A stretch of DNA of 7,531 nt, from assembly GCA_024636105.1 (NCBI GenBank), contig JAGXHO010000128.1:1-7531 (forward strand), written 5' to 3'. This DNA is from Trueperaceae bacterium. Lineage in GTDB: Bacteria > Deinococcota > Deinococci > Deinococcales > Trueperaceae. A model generated the notes under the pieces. It was given only the letters and a program-made list of their open reading frames with translations. It searched no databases and was not told the origin of the DNA. Each line of letters starts with the position of its first letter. Position 1 is the stretch's first letter. A program made the position numbers and the translations under genes. Positions 1 to 6,694 of this stretch are shown here, in pieces.

Positions 1-1
1 G

Positions 2-118
2 GCGGCGCGTGCGGCGCTCGCGGACGGCGTCGATTGGGTGGTCGTAGCGAGCGACGCGCGCCTGCTCGGCGCCGGCACGGCGGCGCGCTTGCGCGCCGTG
101 TTCCCCGAGCGAAGCTGA
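2..118 (+). CDS. C-terminal fragment of a gene cut by the window edge; possibly HpcH/HpaI aldolase family
   Basis: The second plus-strand frame is open from the window edge to a TGA at 116-118 and gives 38 residues ending in FPERS. Seen: a hydrophobic beta-strand-like stretch, VDWVVVASDARLLGAG, followed by a short helix-like tail with almost only G/C at third codon positions. Family knowledge: the last strand and helix of HpcH/HpaI-type aldolases often read as a glycine, a hydrophobic strand, then S-D, a leucine pair and a final helix, and this tail fits that loosely. The family name is an inference from few residues; other alpha/beta barrel enzymes are possible. That the stretch is coding is more secure than its identity. 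A strong hairpin follows the stop. Confidence 0.45.
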   Translation, partial: AARAALADGVDWVVVASDARLLGAGTAARLRAVFPERS

Positions 119-124
119 CGAAAC

Positions 125-158
125 CGCGCCCTCGACCTGCGGGCAGGTCGAGGGCGCG
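125..158. terminator. Perfect 15-bp hairpin between convergent genes, probable bidirectional terminator
   Basis: CGCGCCCTCGACCTG (125-139) and its exact reverse complement (144-158) flank a 4-base CGGG loop. The hairpin lies 7 bp after the stop of the plus-strand gene and about 50 bp after the stop of the minus-strand 83-aa gene. There is no T run on the plus side and only a TTT on the minus side. Placement argues for transcription termination in both directions, but it lacks the U-tract of a textbook intrinsic terminator. Confidence 0.7.
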
Positions 159-209
159 TACGAACGGCGTCGTCGGGGGCGTGCGCTTCGTGCGGTCGGG
201 TCGGAGCCG

Positions 210-461
210 TCAGCCGCGGCGCGGCGCCATCGGCACCGATCGGCGGGCGCGCGCGGTCGCCGGCTCGAGGTCCTCGGCGATCGCGGCGAGCAGTCGGGCG
301 AAGCGGCCGAGGCGAGCGGCGACGGCGGATCGGAGCGAATCGAAGCGCGGTCGTGCAGCCCGGGCGGCCGCGAGCAGCGCCGCTCGTTCGGCGTCGGCAC
401 GATACTCGCGCATCGTGTGGCGCGCGTGGTGGAGCAGCACGTGGTCGTTGGGGTAGTTCAC
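210..461 (-). CDS. Small basic helical protein, 83 aa, function unknown
   Basis: I do not recognise this protein. The GTG start at 461-459 is chosen because AGAGGTG (474-468) lies 6 nt before it as a ribosome binding site; the alternative GTG at 470 lies inside that site. It opens with MNYPNDHVLLHHARHTMREY, containing a histidine cluster (residues 7, 11, 12, 15), and continues as a long Ala/Arg-rich, probably alpha-helical segment (about 17-66) with leucine spacing that could allow a helical hairpin or coiled coil. The tail is short and Arg/Pro-rich. No signal peptide or membrane segment is seen. It is the last gene of the proposed small-protein unit, 66 nt after the 47-aa ORF, and is followed by the convergent 15-bp hairpin. 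Actinobacteria and relatives carry many short helical proteins of this general look, so resemblance alone says nothing about function. Confidence 0.65.
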   Translation of the reverse strand: MNYPNDHVLLHHARHTMREYRADAERAALLAAARAARPRFDSLRSAVAARLGRFARLLAAIAEDLEPATARARRSVPMAPRRG

Positions 462-527
462 GGTCGGCACCTCTGCGAAGAGCGAAAGACGGTGTGCGGG
501 CCGACGGCGGTCGCTGCGGTGGCTAGC

Positions 528-671
528 TCAGCGGTTGGCCCAGTGGAACGGTTGGCGCGGGGTGCGCTCCTGGTCTTTGAACCCGGCGCGGCGCAGGCGC
601 GCGGCGACGGTCGACTGGTGGAGCTCCTGCAGGCGCACGGCACCTGGATGGATCTGCGACAGCGAGATCAC
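528..671 (-). CDS. Small protein, 47 aa, GTG start, function unknown
   Basis: GAGGAGGT (684-677) lies 5 nt before a GTG at 671-669, a near-ideal ribosome binding site, and the frame runs to TGA at 530-528. The product begins MISLSQIHPGAVRLQELHQS and ends PFHWANR. It is hydrophilic, with one Trp and no Cys, and shows no membrane or signal segment; residues 11-29 could form one amphipathic helix. In my count 42 of 47 sense codons end in G or C, as expected for real genes here. I do not recognise the family. Its 5' leader begins right after an intrinsic terminator (739-710), so expression appears to need readthrough from the upstream promoter. The 83-aa gene follows. SD strength and codon bias support a real gene; no homology was checked. 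Confidence 0.65.
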   Translation of the reverse strand: MISLSQIHPGAVRLQELHQSTVAARLRRAGFKDQERTPRQPFHWANR

Positions 672-676
672 GGTGG

Positions 677-684
677 ACCTCCTC
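677..684 (-). promoter_or_regulatory. Strong ribosome binding site of the 47-aa ORF
   Basis: GAGGAGGT reads on the minus strand, 5 nt upstream of the GTG at 671. It fixes the start of a gene that an ATG-only or length-limited gene caller would miss. Confidence 0.75.
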
Positions 685-688
685 TCTG

Positions 689-708
689 TTGTCGTTGTCT
701 TGTCGTTG
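689..708 (-). repeat. 9-bp direct repeat in the leader of the 47-aa ORF
   Basis: CAACGACAA occurs twice on the minus strand (708-700 and 697-689), starting 11 nt apart, in an A/C-rich, unstructured stretch between the terminator T-tract and the SD sequence. It could be a binding site for an RNA-binding regulator or simply an unstructured translation enhancer. The copies are exact; a role is speculation. Confidence 0.5.
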
Positions 709-709
709 G

Positions 710-739
710 AAACGAAAAACCTCGGCTGGGGAGCCGAGG
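710..739 (-). terminator. Intrinsic terminator between the 32-aa and 47-aa ORFs, possible attenuator
   Basis: On the minus strand CCTCGGCT, loop CCCC, AGCCGAGG form a perfect 8-bp GC-rich stem, followed directly by TTTTTCGTTT. This is a textbook Rho-independent terminator. It lies about 38 nt after the stop of the 32-aa ORF and about 25 nt before the SD of the 47-aa ORF. No -10-like TANNNT occurs in the gap after it, so it either ends a monocistronic small transcript or meters readthrough into the downstream genes. I found no clear anti-terminator partner for its stem. Confidence 0.85.
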
Positions 740-745
740 GACGCG

Positions 746-774
746 GGCCTAGGAGGCCGACCGGGTGCGGTCGG
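746..774 (-). other. Two partly overlapping hairpins after the 32-aa ORF
   Basis: CCGACCG (757-763) pairs with CGGTCGG (768-774) around a 4-base loop, starting 3 nt after the stop codon of the 32-aa ORF. GGCCT (746-750) pairs with AGGCC (754-758) around a 3-base loop. The two share bases 757-758, so they compete slightly. A ribosome stopping at the TGA at 780-778 would cover the start of the first stem, so translation of the short ORF could influence folding ahead of the terminator. The pairing is seen; the regulatory role is inferred. Confidence 0.5.
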
Positions 775-777
775 GCG

Positions 778-876
778 TCAGGCGGGGGTCCCTGCGACGG
801 AAGGTGCGACGGTGGGCGCCGAGAGGTTCGGGCGCACGACGTCGAAGCGCGCTTGGCGCAGCATATTCAAGACCAT
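778..876 (-). CDS. 32-aa ORF with a perfect Shine-Dalgarno; leader peptide or small peptide
   Basis: ATG at 876-874 follows AAGGAGGTGA, a 10-nt exact complement of the usual 16S rRNA 3' end, with 4 nt between. The frame ends with TGA at 780-778. The product starts MVLNMLRQARFDVVRPNL and ends in a Ser/Ala/Pro/Val/Thr-rich tail, SAPTVAPSVAGTPA. There is no membrane segment and no run of a single amino acid such as Trp or His that would mark a classical attenuation leader. In my count 27 of 32 codons end in G or C. It is the first gene after a good promoter and is followed by hairpins and a terminator. It may be a regulatory leader peptide, a secreted or modified peptide precursor, or a free small protein; the sequence does not decide. 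I do not recognise a family. Confidence 0.6.
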   Translation of the reverse strand: MVLNMLRQARFDVVRPNLSAPTVAPSVAGTPA

Positions 877-880
877 CTCG

Positions 881-890
881 TCACCTCCTT
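881..890 (-). promoter_or_regulatory. Perfect 10-nt Shine-Dalgarno of the 32-aa ORF
   Basis: AAGGAGGTGA on the minus strand matches the anti-SD over its full usual length, 4 nt before ATG 876. It is the strongest ribosome binding site in the window, placed before its shortest gene. Confidence 0.8.
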
Positions 891-902
891 CGTCGCGGCA
901 GC

Positions 903-935
903 GGCCGAACGGCCACGCACGGTGCTCTCGAGCAC
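903..935 (-). other. Two hairpins in the 5' leader of the small-ORF transcript
   Basis: GTGCT (922-926) pairs with AGCAC (931-935), loop of 4. GGCC (903-906) pairs with GGCC (911-914), with G907 and C910 able to extend the stem. They lie between the predicted transcription start near 936 and the SD at 890-881, so the leader opens with a hairpin almost at its 5' end. This could stabilise the RNA or form part of a regulatory fold. In such GC-rich DNA, 5-bp stems also arise by chance. Confidence 0.4.
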
Positions 936-942
936 GAGGCAG

Positions 943-971
943 AGGCTAGCAGATGAATGCCGGATATGCAA
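943..971 (-). promoter_or_regulatory. Promoter of the small-ORF transcription unit
   Basis: On the minus strand TTGCAT (971-966) is followed after exactly 17 nt by TAGCCT (948-943), a TANNNT -10 box, with TGC just before it resembling an extended -10. The surrounding stretch (about 944-985) is clearly AT-richer than the rest of the window. The start of transcription is predicted near 936, giving a leader of about 60 nt before the 32-aa ORF. Confidence 0.75.
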
Positions 972-999
972 TAGGGTATTCGGGATAGCGCCGGGGTCG

Positions 1000-1021
1000 C
1001 GCTCGAACGGACGCTCGAGCG
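1000..1021. other. Hairpin after the 114-aa gene, weak terminator candidate
   Basis: CGCTCGA (1000-1006) pairs with TCGAGCG (1015-1021) around an 8-base loop, beginning 6 nt beyond the stop of the 114-aa minus-strand gene. No T-tract follows in either direction. It may help separate the proS unit from the small-ORF promoter that begins about 30 nt further on. Confidence 0.35.
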
Positions 1022-1027
1022 ATGCGG

Positions 1028-1372
1028 TCACCCGTCGGCGACGTCGCCGAGCTCGCTCGCGCGGCGTTCACCGGGGACGCTCGTGCGCTGGCGCCGCGGC
1101 TGCAACAGCGCGACGACGATCTCGAAGCCTTCCGGGGTCTGGCTCGAGCGCACGATCTCCTCGTCCAGCCCCAACCCGGCGAACAGCGTCGGCAGCGCCC
1201 GCAGCACCGCCAGGCGATCGCCCTTGACCACGACCAGGGTGACGTCGGTGGCCCGCCGCCCCTGGCCGAAGCCGACGTGCAGCCCGAGGCCGCGCGCGCG
1301 CTCGCGCAGCGTGCGCTGCACGCGCGCCTGCTCGGGCGTCGGGTGAGGCGGGACGTGGCGTCGGTCGTCCAT
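1028..1372 (-). CDS. Hypothetical protein, 114 aa, downstream of proS
   Basis: I do not recognise this family. ATG at 1372-1370 lies 17 nt after the proS stop; the frame is open further upstream but that part lies inside proS. No clear SD is visible, so translation may rely on coupling to proS. The product has a charged, Arg-rich N-terminus (1-42), then a compact core with strand- and helix-like alternation: TDVTLVVVKGD (about 42-52), LAVLRALPTLFAGLGLDEEI (54-73) and EGFEIVVALLQPRR (81-94). The tail after residue 94 is polar, Arg/Gly-rich and probably disordered. The core looks like a small alpha/beta domain. There are no cysteines, no signal peptide and no membrane span. Close spacing suggests an operon with proS, which says little about its job. 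Confidence 0.65.
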   Translation of the reverse strand: MDDRRHVPPHPTPEQARVQRTLRERARGLGLHVGFGQGRRATDVTLVVVKGDRLAVLRALPTLFAGLGLDEEIVRSSQTPEGFEIVVALLQPRRQRTSVPGERRASELGDVADG

Positions 1373-1389
1373 GATCGCGCAGCGCGCGC

Positions 1390-2916
<1,527 letters not shown>

Positions 2917-2917
2917 C

Positions 2918-2923
2918 TAGACT
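2918..2923 (+). promoter_or_regulatory. -10 box of the DCC-family gene, near-leaderless start
   Basis: TAGACT (TANNNT) lies 10 nt before ATG 2934 and only 4 nt before an in-frame GTG at 2928. With transcription starting about 7 nt after the box, only ATG 2934 would be intact at the RNA 5' end. No SD is present. Together with the proS box it makes a divergent promoter region of about 98 bp. Confidence 0.5.
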
Positions 2924-2933
2924 CATCGTGACG

Positions 2934-3431
2934 ATGTTCACGAACGCCCAGATCACCGACCCCCCGCCCGGCACGGACCTCGCCGCCGCGGCGCCGTTGC
3001 TGCCCGTCGTCCTCTACGACGGCGCGTGCACCTTCTGCACCGCCCAGGCCGAGCGGGTGAAGCGGATCTCCGGCGGCCGCATCGCGATCCGCCCCCTCCA
3101 GCAGGCGCTCGACGACGTGCCGTGGGTCGACCCCGACGAGGCGATCAAGGCGCTCCACCTGGTCGACCGCGACGGGCGCGCGTACGCCGGCGCGGCCGCG
3201 ATCGTCCGCTTGCTGCGGCTCACGCGGCCGGTCTTGGGGCTGCTCGTGCTGCCGTACCACCTGCCGGGCGTCCGCTGGCTGGCGGAGCGCGCGTACGCGT
3301 TCGTCGCGAACCGGCGCTACGCGATCGCCGGGCGCACCGACGGCGCGGGCGACGACGCCTGCGCCACGGGCGCGTGCGGGGTCCCGTGGGCGGAGCGGGC
3401 GCCGATGAGCGACGCCTACGGACGCGCATGA
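2934..3431 (+). CDS. DCC1-like thiol-disulfide oxidoreductase family protein (DUF393)
   Basis: Members of this family are small thioredoxin-like proteins named for a conserved Asp-Cys-Cys arrangement; they are predicted redox proteins whose substrates are mostly unknown. Seen: VVLYDGACTFCTAQAERV (25-42), the hallmark YDGxCxxC with Cys32 and Cys35 at the end of the first strand; LVDRDGRAYAGAAAIVRLL (76-94), the typical middle block; then a moderately hydrophobic stretch, VLGLLVLPYHLPGV (100-113), and an Arg-Tyr helix. Length is 165 aa, with a non-conserved 22-residue N-terminal tail. A second cysteine pair, Cys143 and Cys148, sits in the C-terminal tail. ATG 2934 is preferred over GTG 2928 because the -10 box is too close to the GTG. 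It is divergent from proS and in line with the glp-type operon, which has its own promoter. Family assignment is strong; the biological role is unknown. Confidence 0.88.
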   Translation: MFTNAQITDPPPGTDLAAAAPLLPVVLYDGACTFCTAQAERVKRISGGRIAIRPLQQALDDVPWVDPDEAIKALHLVDRDGRAYAGAAAIVRLLRLTRPVLGLLVLPYHLPGVRWLAERAYAFVANRRYAIAGRTDGAGDDACATGACGVPWAERAPMSDAYGRA

Positions 3432-3444
3432 GGGACGCCCGGCT

Positions 3445-3474
3445 CTGACGCCCGACCCCGAGCCTCCTTAGCCT
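3445..3474 (+). promoter_or_regulatory. Promoter of the GlpA-like operon
   Basis: CTGACG (3445-3450), 18 nt, TAGCCT (3469-3474). The -10 is identical to that of the small-ORF unit. Transcription would begin near 3481-3482, giving a leader of about 45 nt before the SD-driven ATG at 3527. An in-frame ATG lies exactly at the predicted start of transcription (3482). Confidence 0.6.
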
Positions 3475-3526
3475 GGAGCCGATGCCTGCGCGCCGCGCGC
3501 TCGGGCCAGGTCAGGAGGACGAACCC

Positions 3527-5005
3527 ATGCGGTACGACGTCGCCATCGTGGGGGCCGGCGTGATCGGCTGCGCCATCGCGCGCGAGCTCGCGCGCTACCG
3601 CCTGCGCGTCGCGCTGATCGAGCGCGACGTCGAGGTCGGGCTCGGCACCAGCAAGGCGAACAGCGGCATCATCCACGGCGGGCACCGCGCCCACGACGGA
3701 ACGCTCAAAGCGGCGACCGAATGGCGCGGCAACCAACTCTGGGGCGAGCTCGCGCAGGAGCTGCCGTTCGGCTTCCAGCGCGTCGGCGACCTGACCGTCG
3801 CCTTCGACGAGGCCGACCTCGCGGTGCTCCACGAGACGCTGGAGCAGGGACGCCGGCGCGGCGTCACGGGGCTCGAGCTCTGGGACGCCGAGCGGCTGCG
3901 GCGCGAGGAGCCGAACCTCTCGCGCGACGCGATCGGCGCGCTGCACGCCCCCACCGCCGGCGTCGTCAACCCGTACGAGGCCTGCTTCGCGCTCGCCGAG
4001 AGCGCCGTGCGCAACGGCGTCGACCTGAAGCTGGAGCACGCCGTGGTCGGCATCGACCGGGACCCGGACGGCTTCGTCCTGCGGACCGACCGTAGCGACC
4101 TGCGCGCGCGCTTCGTGGTGAACGCGGCCGGCCTGTTCGGCGACGCCGTCGCCCGCATGGCGGGTGCGTCCGCGCCCATCCTCCGCGCCCGCAAGGGCGA
4201 GGAGTACCTGCTCGACAAACGCCTGGCCGGCTACGTGAAGCGGGTCGTCTTCCCCACCCCGAACGCCGAGAGCAAGGGCATCCTGCTCATCCCCACCTAC
4301 GACGGGACCCTGATGGTCGGGCCCACCGCGCACTGGACCGCGGACGACGGCGCCGACAAGACCGACCTCGACACGACCGCCATCGGCGCCGCCGAGGTCT
4401 TCGCCGGCGCGCGGCGCTTGGCGCCCGGCATCGCCGAGGCCGACTGCATCGCCGAGTTCGCCGGTCTGCGCGCCGTCGCCGATGGCGAGGACTTCGTGAT
4501 CGGCACGACCGAGGTGCCGGGCTTCGTCAACGTGATCGGGATCCAGTCGCCCGGCCTCACGGCCGCGCCGGCGATCGCGGAGGACGTGGTCGGGCTGCTG
4601 GCGGCGCAAGGGATGGCGCTGGAACCCGACCCCGGGTTCGTCCCCAGCCTCGACGCGCCCGTGCGCACCGCGGACCTGGACTTCGACGAGCTGGCGCGCG
4701 TCGCCCGCGGCGACCCCCGCTTCGGCCGCATCGCCTGCCGCTGCGAGCGCGTCACCGAGGGCGAGGTGCTCGCTGCCATCGACCGCGGCGCCCGGACGAT
4801 GGACGGCGTCAAGTTCCGCACGCGCGCCGGGATGGGGCGCTGCCAAGGCGGCTTCTGCGCCTGGCGCGTGATGAGCTTGATCGCCGAGGCGACCGACGCG
4901 ACCATCCCCACCGTGACGAAGAAGGGCGGCGGATCGTGGATCGCGCGCGAGCGGCGCGATGCGACGGATGCACCAGCCGAGACCCGGGAGGTCATCCATG
5001 GCTAA
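3527..5005 (+). CDS. glpA: FAD-dependent glycerol-3-phosphate dehydrogenase-type oxidoreductase with BFD-like [2Fe-2S] domain
   Basis: This DAO-fold flavoenzyme (492 aa) most likely oxidises glycerol 3-phosphate to dihydroxyacetone phosphate in the cytoplasm or at the membrane face. Seen: the dinucleotide site [10 protein letters not shown] (5-14) with Glu32 after the second strand; [16 protein letters not shown] (38-53), strongly typical of GlpA/GlpD/LhgO-like enzymes; a second FAD contact, [17 protein letters not shown] (338-354); then a C-terminal BFD-like domain with Cys404, Cys406, Cys439 and Cys444 (CxC and CQGGFC) expected to hold a [2Fe-2S] cluster. ATG 3527 is chosen because AGGAGG lies 8 nt upstream and the Rossmann motif then starts at residue 5; a longer form from 3482 would add 15 residues. 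Its stop overlaps the next gene by 8 bp. The neighbours match glpA-type clusters of Thermotoga and clostridia. Related hydroxy-acid dehydrogenases share this fold, so the substrate is inferred. Confidence 0.85.
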   Translation: MRYDVAIVGAGVIGCAIARELARYRLRVALIERDVEVGLGTSKANSGIIHGGHRAHDGTLKAATEWRGNQLWGELAQELPFGFQRVGDLTVAFDEADLAVLHETLEQGRRRGVTGLELWDAERLRREEPNLSRDAIGALHAPTAGVVNPYEACFALAESAVRNGVDLKLEHAVVGIDRDPDGFVLRTDRSDLRARFVVNAAGLFGDAVARMAGASAPILRARKGEEYLLDKRLAGYVKRVVFPTPNAESKGILLIPTYDGTLMVGPTAHWTADDGADKTDLDTTAIGAAEVFAGARRLAPGIAEADCIAEFAGLRAVADGEDFVIGTTEVPGFVNVIGIQSPGLTAAPAIAEDVVGLLAAQGMALEPDPGFVPSLDAPVRTADLDFDELARVARGDPRFGRIACRCERVTEGEVLAAIDRGARTMDGVKFRTRAGMGRCQGGFCAWRVMSLIAEATDATIPTVTKKGGGSWIARERRDATDAPAETREVIHG

Positions 5006-6290
5006 GCCCGCGCCGCTCGCGTTGCGCCGCCGCTACGACGTGGTCGTCGTCGGTGGCGGCCCCGCCGGGCTCGCGGCCGCCATCGGCGCCCGCGACGCCG
5101 GCGCCGAGCACGTGCTGGTCGTCGACCGCGAGAGCGAGGCCGGCGGCATCCTGCAGCAATGCATCCACCACGGCTTCGGGCTGCACCACTTCAAGGAGGA
5201 GCTCACGGGGCCCGAGTACGCCCAACGCTTCCTGGCGCAAGTGGCCGATCGCGGCGTCGACGTCCTCACCGACGCCTACGTGCTCGACGTCGACGCGAGC
5301 CGGCGCGTGGCGCTGTTGTCCCAGGACCACGCCCTCGCCCCGGTCGATGCCGGCGCGGTGGTGCTCGCGATGGGCGCGCGCGAGCGCACCCGCGAGGCCG
5401 TGCGCATCCCGGGGTCGCGCCCCGCGGGCGTGATGACCGCCGGCTTCGCGCAGAAGCTCGTGAACGTCGCCGGCTACCTCCCCGGCAAGCGCGTCGCGAT
5501 CCTCGGCTCGGGCGACATCGGGCTGATCATGGCGCGCCGGCTGATCCTGGAGGGGGCCTTGGTAGTGGGCGTCTTCGAGCTGATGCCGCACGCCAACGGC
5601 CTCTCGCGCAACGTGGTGCAGTGCCTGCACGACTTCGACGTGCCGCTGCACCTCGCCACCACCGTCGTGCGCATCCACGGCGGCGAGCGCCTGAACAAGG
5701 TCACGGTCGCGCCGGTCGACGAGGCGCTGCGGCCGATCATGGAGCGCGCCTGGGACGTACCGTGCGACACCCTGCTCGTGTCGATCGGCCTGATCCCCGA
5801 CAACGAGCTCGCCCGCCACCTGGGCGTGCGCCTCGACCCGGTCACCACCGGCCCGGTGGTCGACAGCGCCATGCAGACGAGCCGCGACGGCGTCTTCGCC
5901 TGCGGCAACACCGTGCACATCCACGACCTGGTCGACATGGTGTCGCAGGAGTCGCACCTCGCTGGCACGGCCGCCGGCGGCTTCGTGGCAGGGCGGACCG
6001 TGCCTGCCGACAACGTCCGCCTGACGCCCGGCGCCAACGTGCGCTACACCGTCCCCTCCACCATCTCCACCGACCGCGAGCACACCGTGTACCTGCGCGT
6101 CCAGAAGCCGATGACCGAGTGCACGCTCAAGCTCGGCGACGTCTACGCAAAACCGCTGCGCTACGTGGTGCCCGCCGAGATGGTGACGCTCAAGGTGCGG
6201 CCGCGCTTCCTCGAGGCGTTCCATGGCGGCACCCTCGCGGTGTCGGTCGAACCGCACGAGGCGGCGTCGGCGAAGGGAGCCGCGGCATGA
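4998..6290 (+). CDS. FAD/pyridine-nucleotide-disulfide-type oxidoreductase, GlpA partner subunit
   Basis: This 430-aa flavoprotein probably takes electrons from the GlpA-like subunit and passes them to NAD(P)+ or another carrier. Seen: an FAD site, [14 protein letters not shown] (15-28); [20 protein letters not shown] (53-72), with Cys55, a block typical of the oxidoreductases next to DUF1667 genes; the LAMGARER segment (123-130); a second nucleotide site, [10 protein letters not shown] (166-175), likely for NAD(P)H; and [17 protein letters not shown] (298-314), the C-terminal FAD contact. After about residue 345 there is an extra domain not found in classical thioredoxin-reductase-like proteins. 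ATG 4998 has GGGAGGT 5 nt or so upstream; the longer reading frame upstream lies inside glpA. It overlaps glpA by 8 bp and shares an ATGA with the next gene, so translation is probably coupled. Annotation as HcnB or GlpB would be approximate. Confidence 0.85.
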   Translation: MAKPAPLALRRRYDVVVVGGGPAGLAAAIGARDAGAEHVLVVDRESEAGGILQQCIHHGFGLHHFKEELTGPEYAQRFLAQVADRGVDVLTDAYVLDVDASRRVALLSQDHALAPVDAGAVVLAMGARERTREAVRIPGSRPAGVMTAGFAQKLVNVAGYLPGKRVAILGSGDIGLIMARRLILEGALVVGVFELMPHANGLSRNVVQCLHDFDVPLHLATTVVRIHGGERLNKVTVAPVDEALRPIMERAWDVPCDTLLVSIGLIPDNELARHLGVRLDPVTTGPVVDSAMQTSRDGVFACGNTVHIHDLVDMVSQESHLAGTAAGGFVAGRTVPADNVRLTPGANVRYTVPSTISTDREHTVYLRVQKPMTECTLKLGDVYAKPLRYVVPAEMVTLKVRPRFLEAFHGGTLAVSVEPHEAASAKGAAA

Positions 6291-6679
6291 GCCCGGAGCA
6301 CGAACACGCGCACGAGTCCGCCCATTACCTCTGCATCGGCTGCCCGCTGGGCTGCCGGCTCGAGGTGGACGCCATCGACGGCGAGGTGGTCGAGGTGCGC
6401 GGCAACTCCTGCAAGCGGGGCAAGGAGTTCGCGGTGCAGGAGCACACCGACCCGCGCCGCTTCGTCACGACGACCGTGCGGACCCTCGGCGGACGCTGGC
6501 CACGCTTGCCGGTCAAGACCGCCACCTCGGTGCCGAAGGGGCGCGTGGTCGACGTCGCGCGCGCGCTGCACGAGCTCACGCTCACGGCGCCGGTGGCGAT
6601 GGGCGACGTGGTGCTGGCCGACGTGCTGGGCACCGGCGTCGACGTGGTCGCGACGCGCGACCTGCCCGTGCGCAGGTAG
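6287..6679 (+). CDS. DUF1667 four-cysteine protein, third subunit of the GlpA-type module
   Basis: This 130-aa protein carries [13 protein letters not shown] (15-27) with Cys16, Cys19 and Cys23, and GNSCKRG (39-45) with Cys42, the pattern of the DUF1667 family. Four cysteines in this spacing suggest an iron-sulfur cluster or a zinc site; which one is not shown by the sequence. The middle keeps the family-typical [18 protein letters not shown] (61-78) and VPKG, and the end [13 protein letters not shown] (115-127). The N-terminus is His/Glu-rich ([10 protein letters not shown]), an addition that might bind metal. ATG 6287 overlaps the upstream stop as ATGA, and GGGAG lies 7 nt upstream. Family members occur next to the two preceding genes in many anaerobes and thermophiles, so it is probably a small electron-transfer or assembly subunit. 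Its exact role is unknown. Confidence 0.88.
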   Translation: MSPEHEHAHESAHYLCIGCPLGCRLEVDAIDGEVVEVRGNSCKRGKEFAVQEHTDPRRFVTTTVRTLGGRWPRLPVKTATSVPKGRVVDVARALHELTLTAPVAMGDVVLADVLGTGVDVVATRDLPVRR

Positions 6680-6694
6680 CCGAATCCGCGTGCG

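Noticed and set aside
34..456. 140-codon plus-strand frame near the left edge
   Set aside because: It is very Arg/Ser/Ala-rich, crosses the 15-bp terminator hairpin and overlaps both the partial gene tail and the 83-aa gene in the wrong frames.
757..774. Possible anti-terminator pairing with the 720-739 terminator
   Set aside because: The hairpin arms here do not complement either terminator arm well enough; I see only adjacent hairpins, not a convincing mutually exclusive switch.
535..1227. 230-codon plus-strand frame over the small-ORF region
   Set aside because: The product is Arg/Ser/Pro-rich with no motif or SD, and it crosses the minus-strand promoter and terminator. The short minus-strand ORFs have much better signals.
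3441..3480. GGCTC/GAGCC inverted arms around the glp-type promoter as an operator
   Set aside because: The arms are only 5 bp and 14 nt apart, common by chance at this GC content.
3416..4999. 527-codon open frame on the minus strand opposite glpA, and a similar long one opposite 4992-6257
   Set aside because: Both are shadows of clear flavoprotein genes, with Asp/His/Val-rich low-complexity products and no supported start signal.
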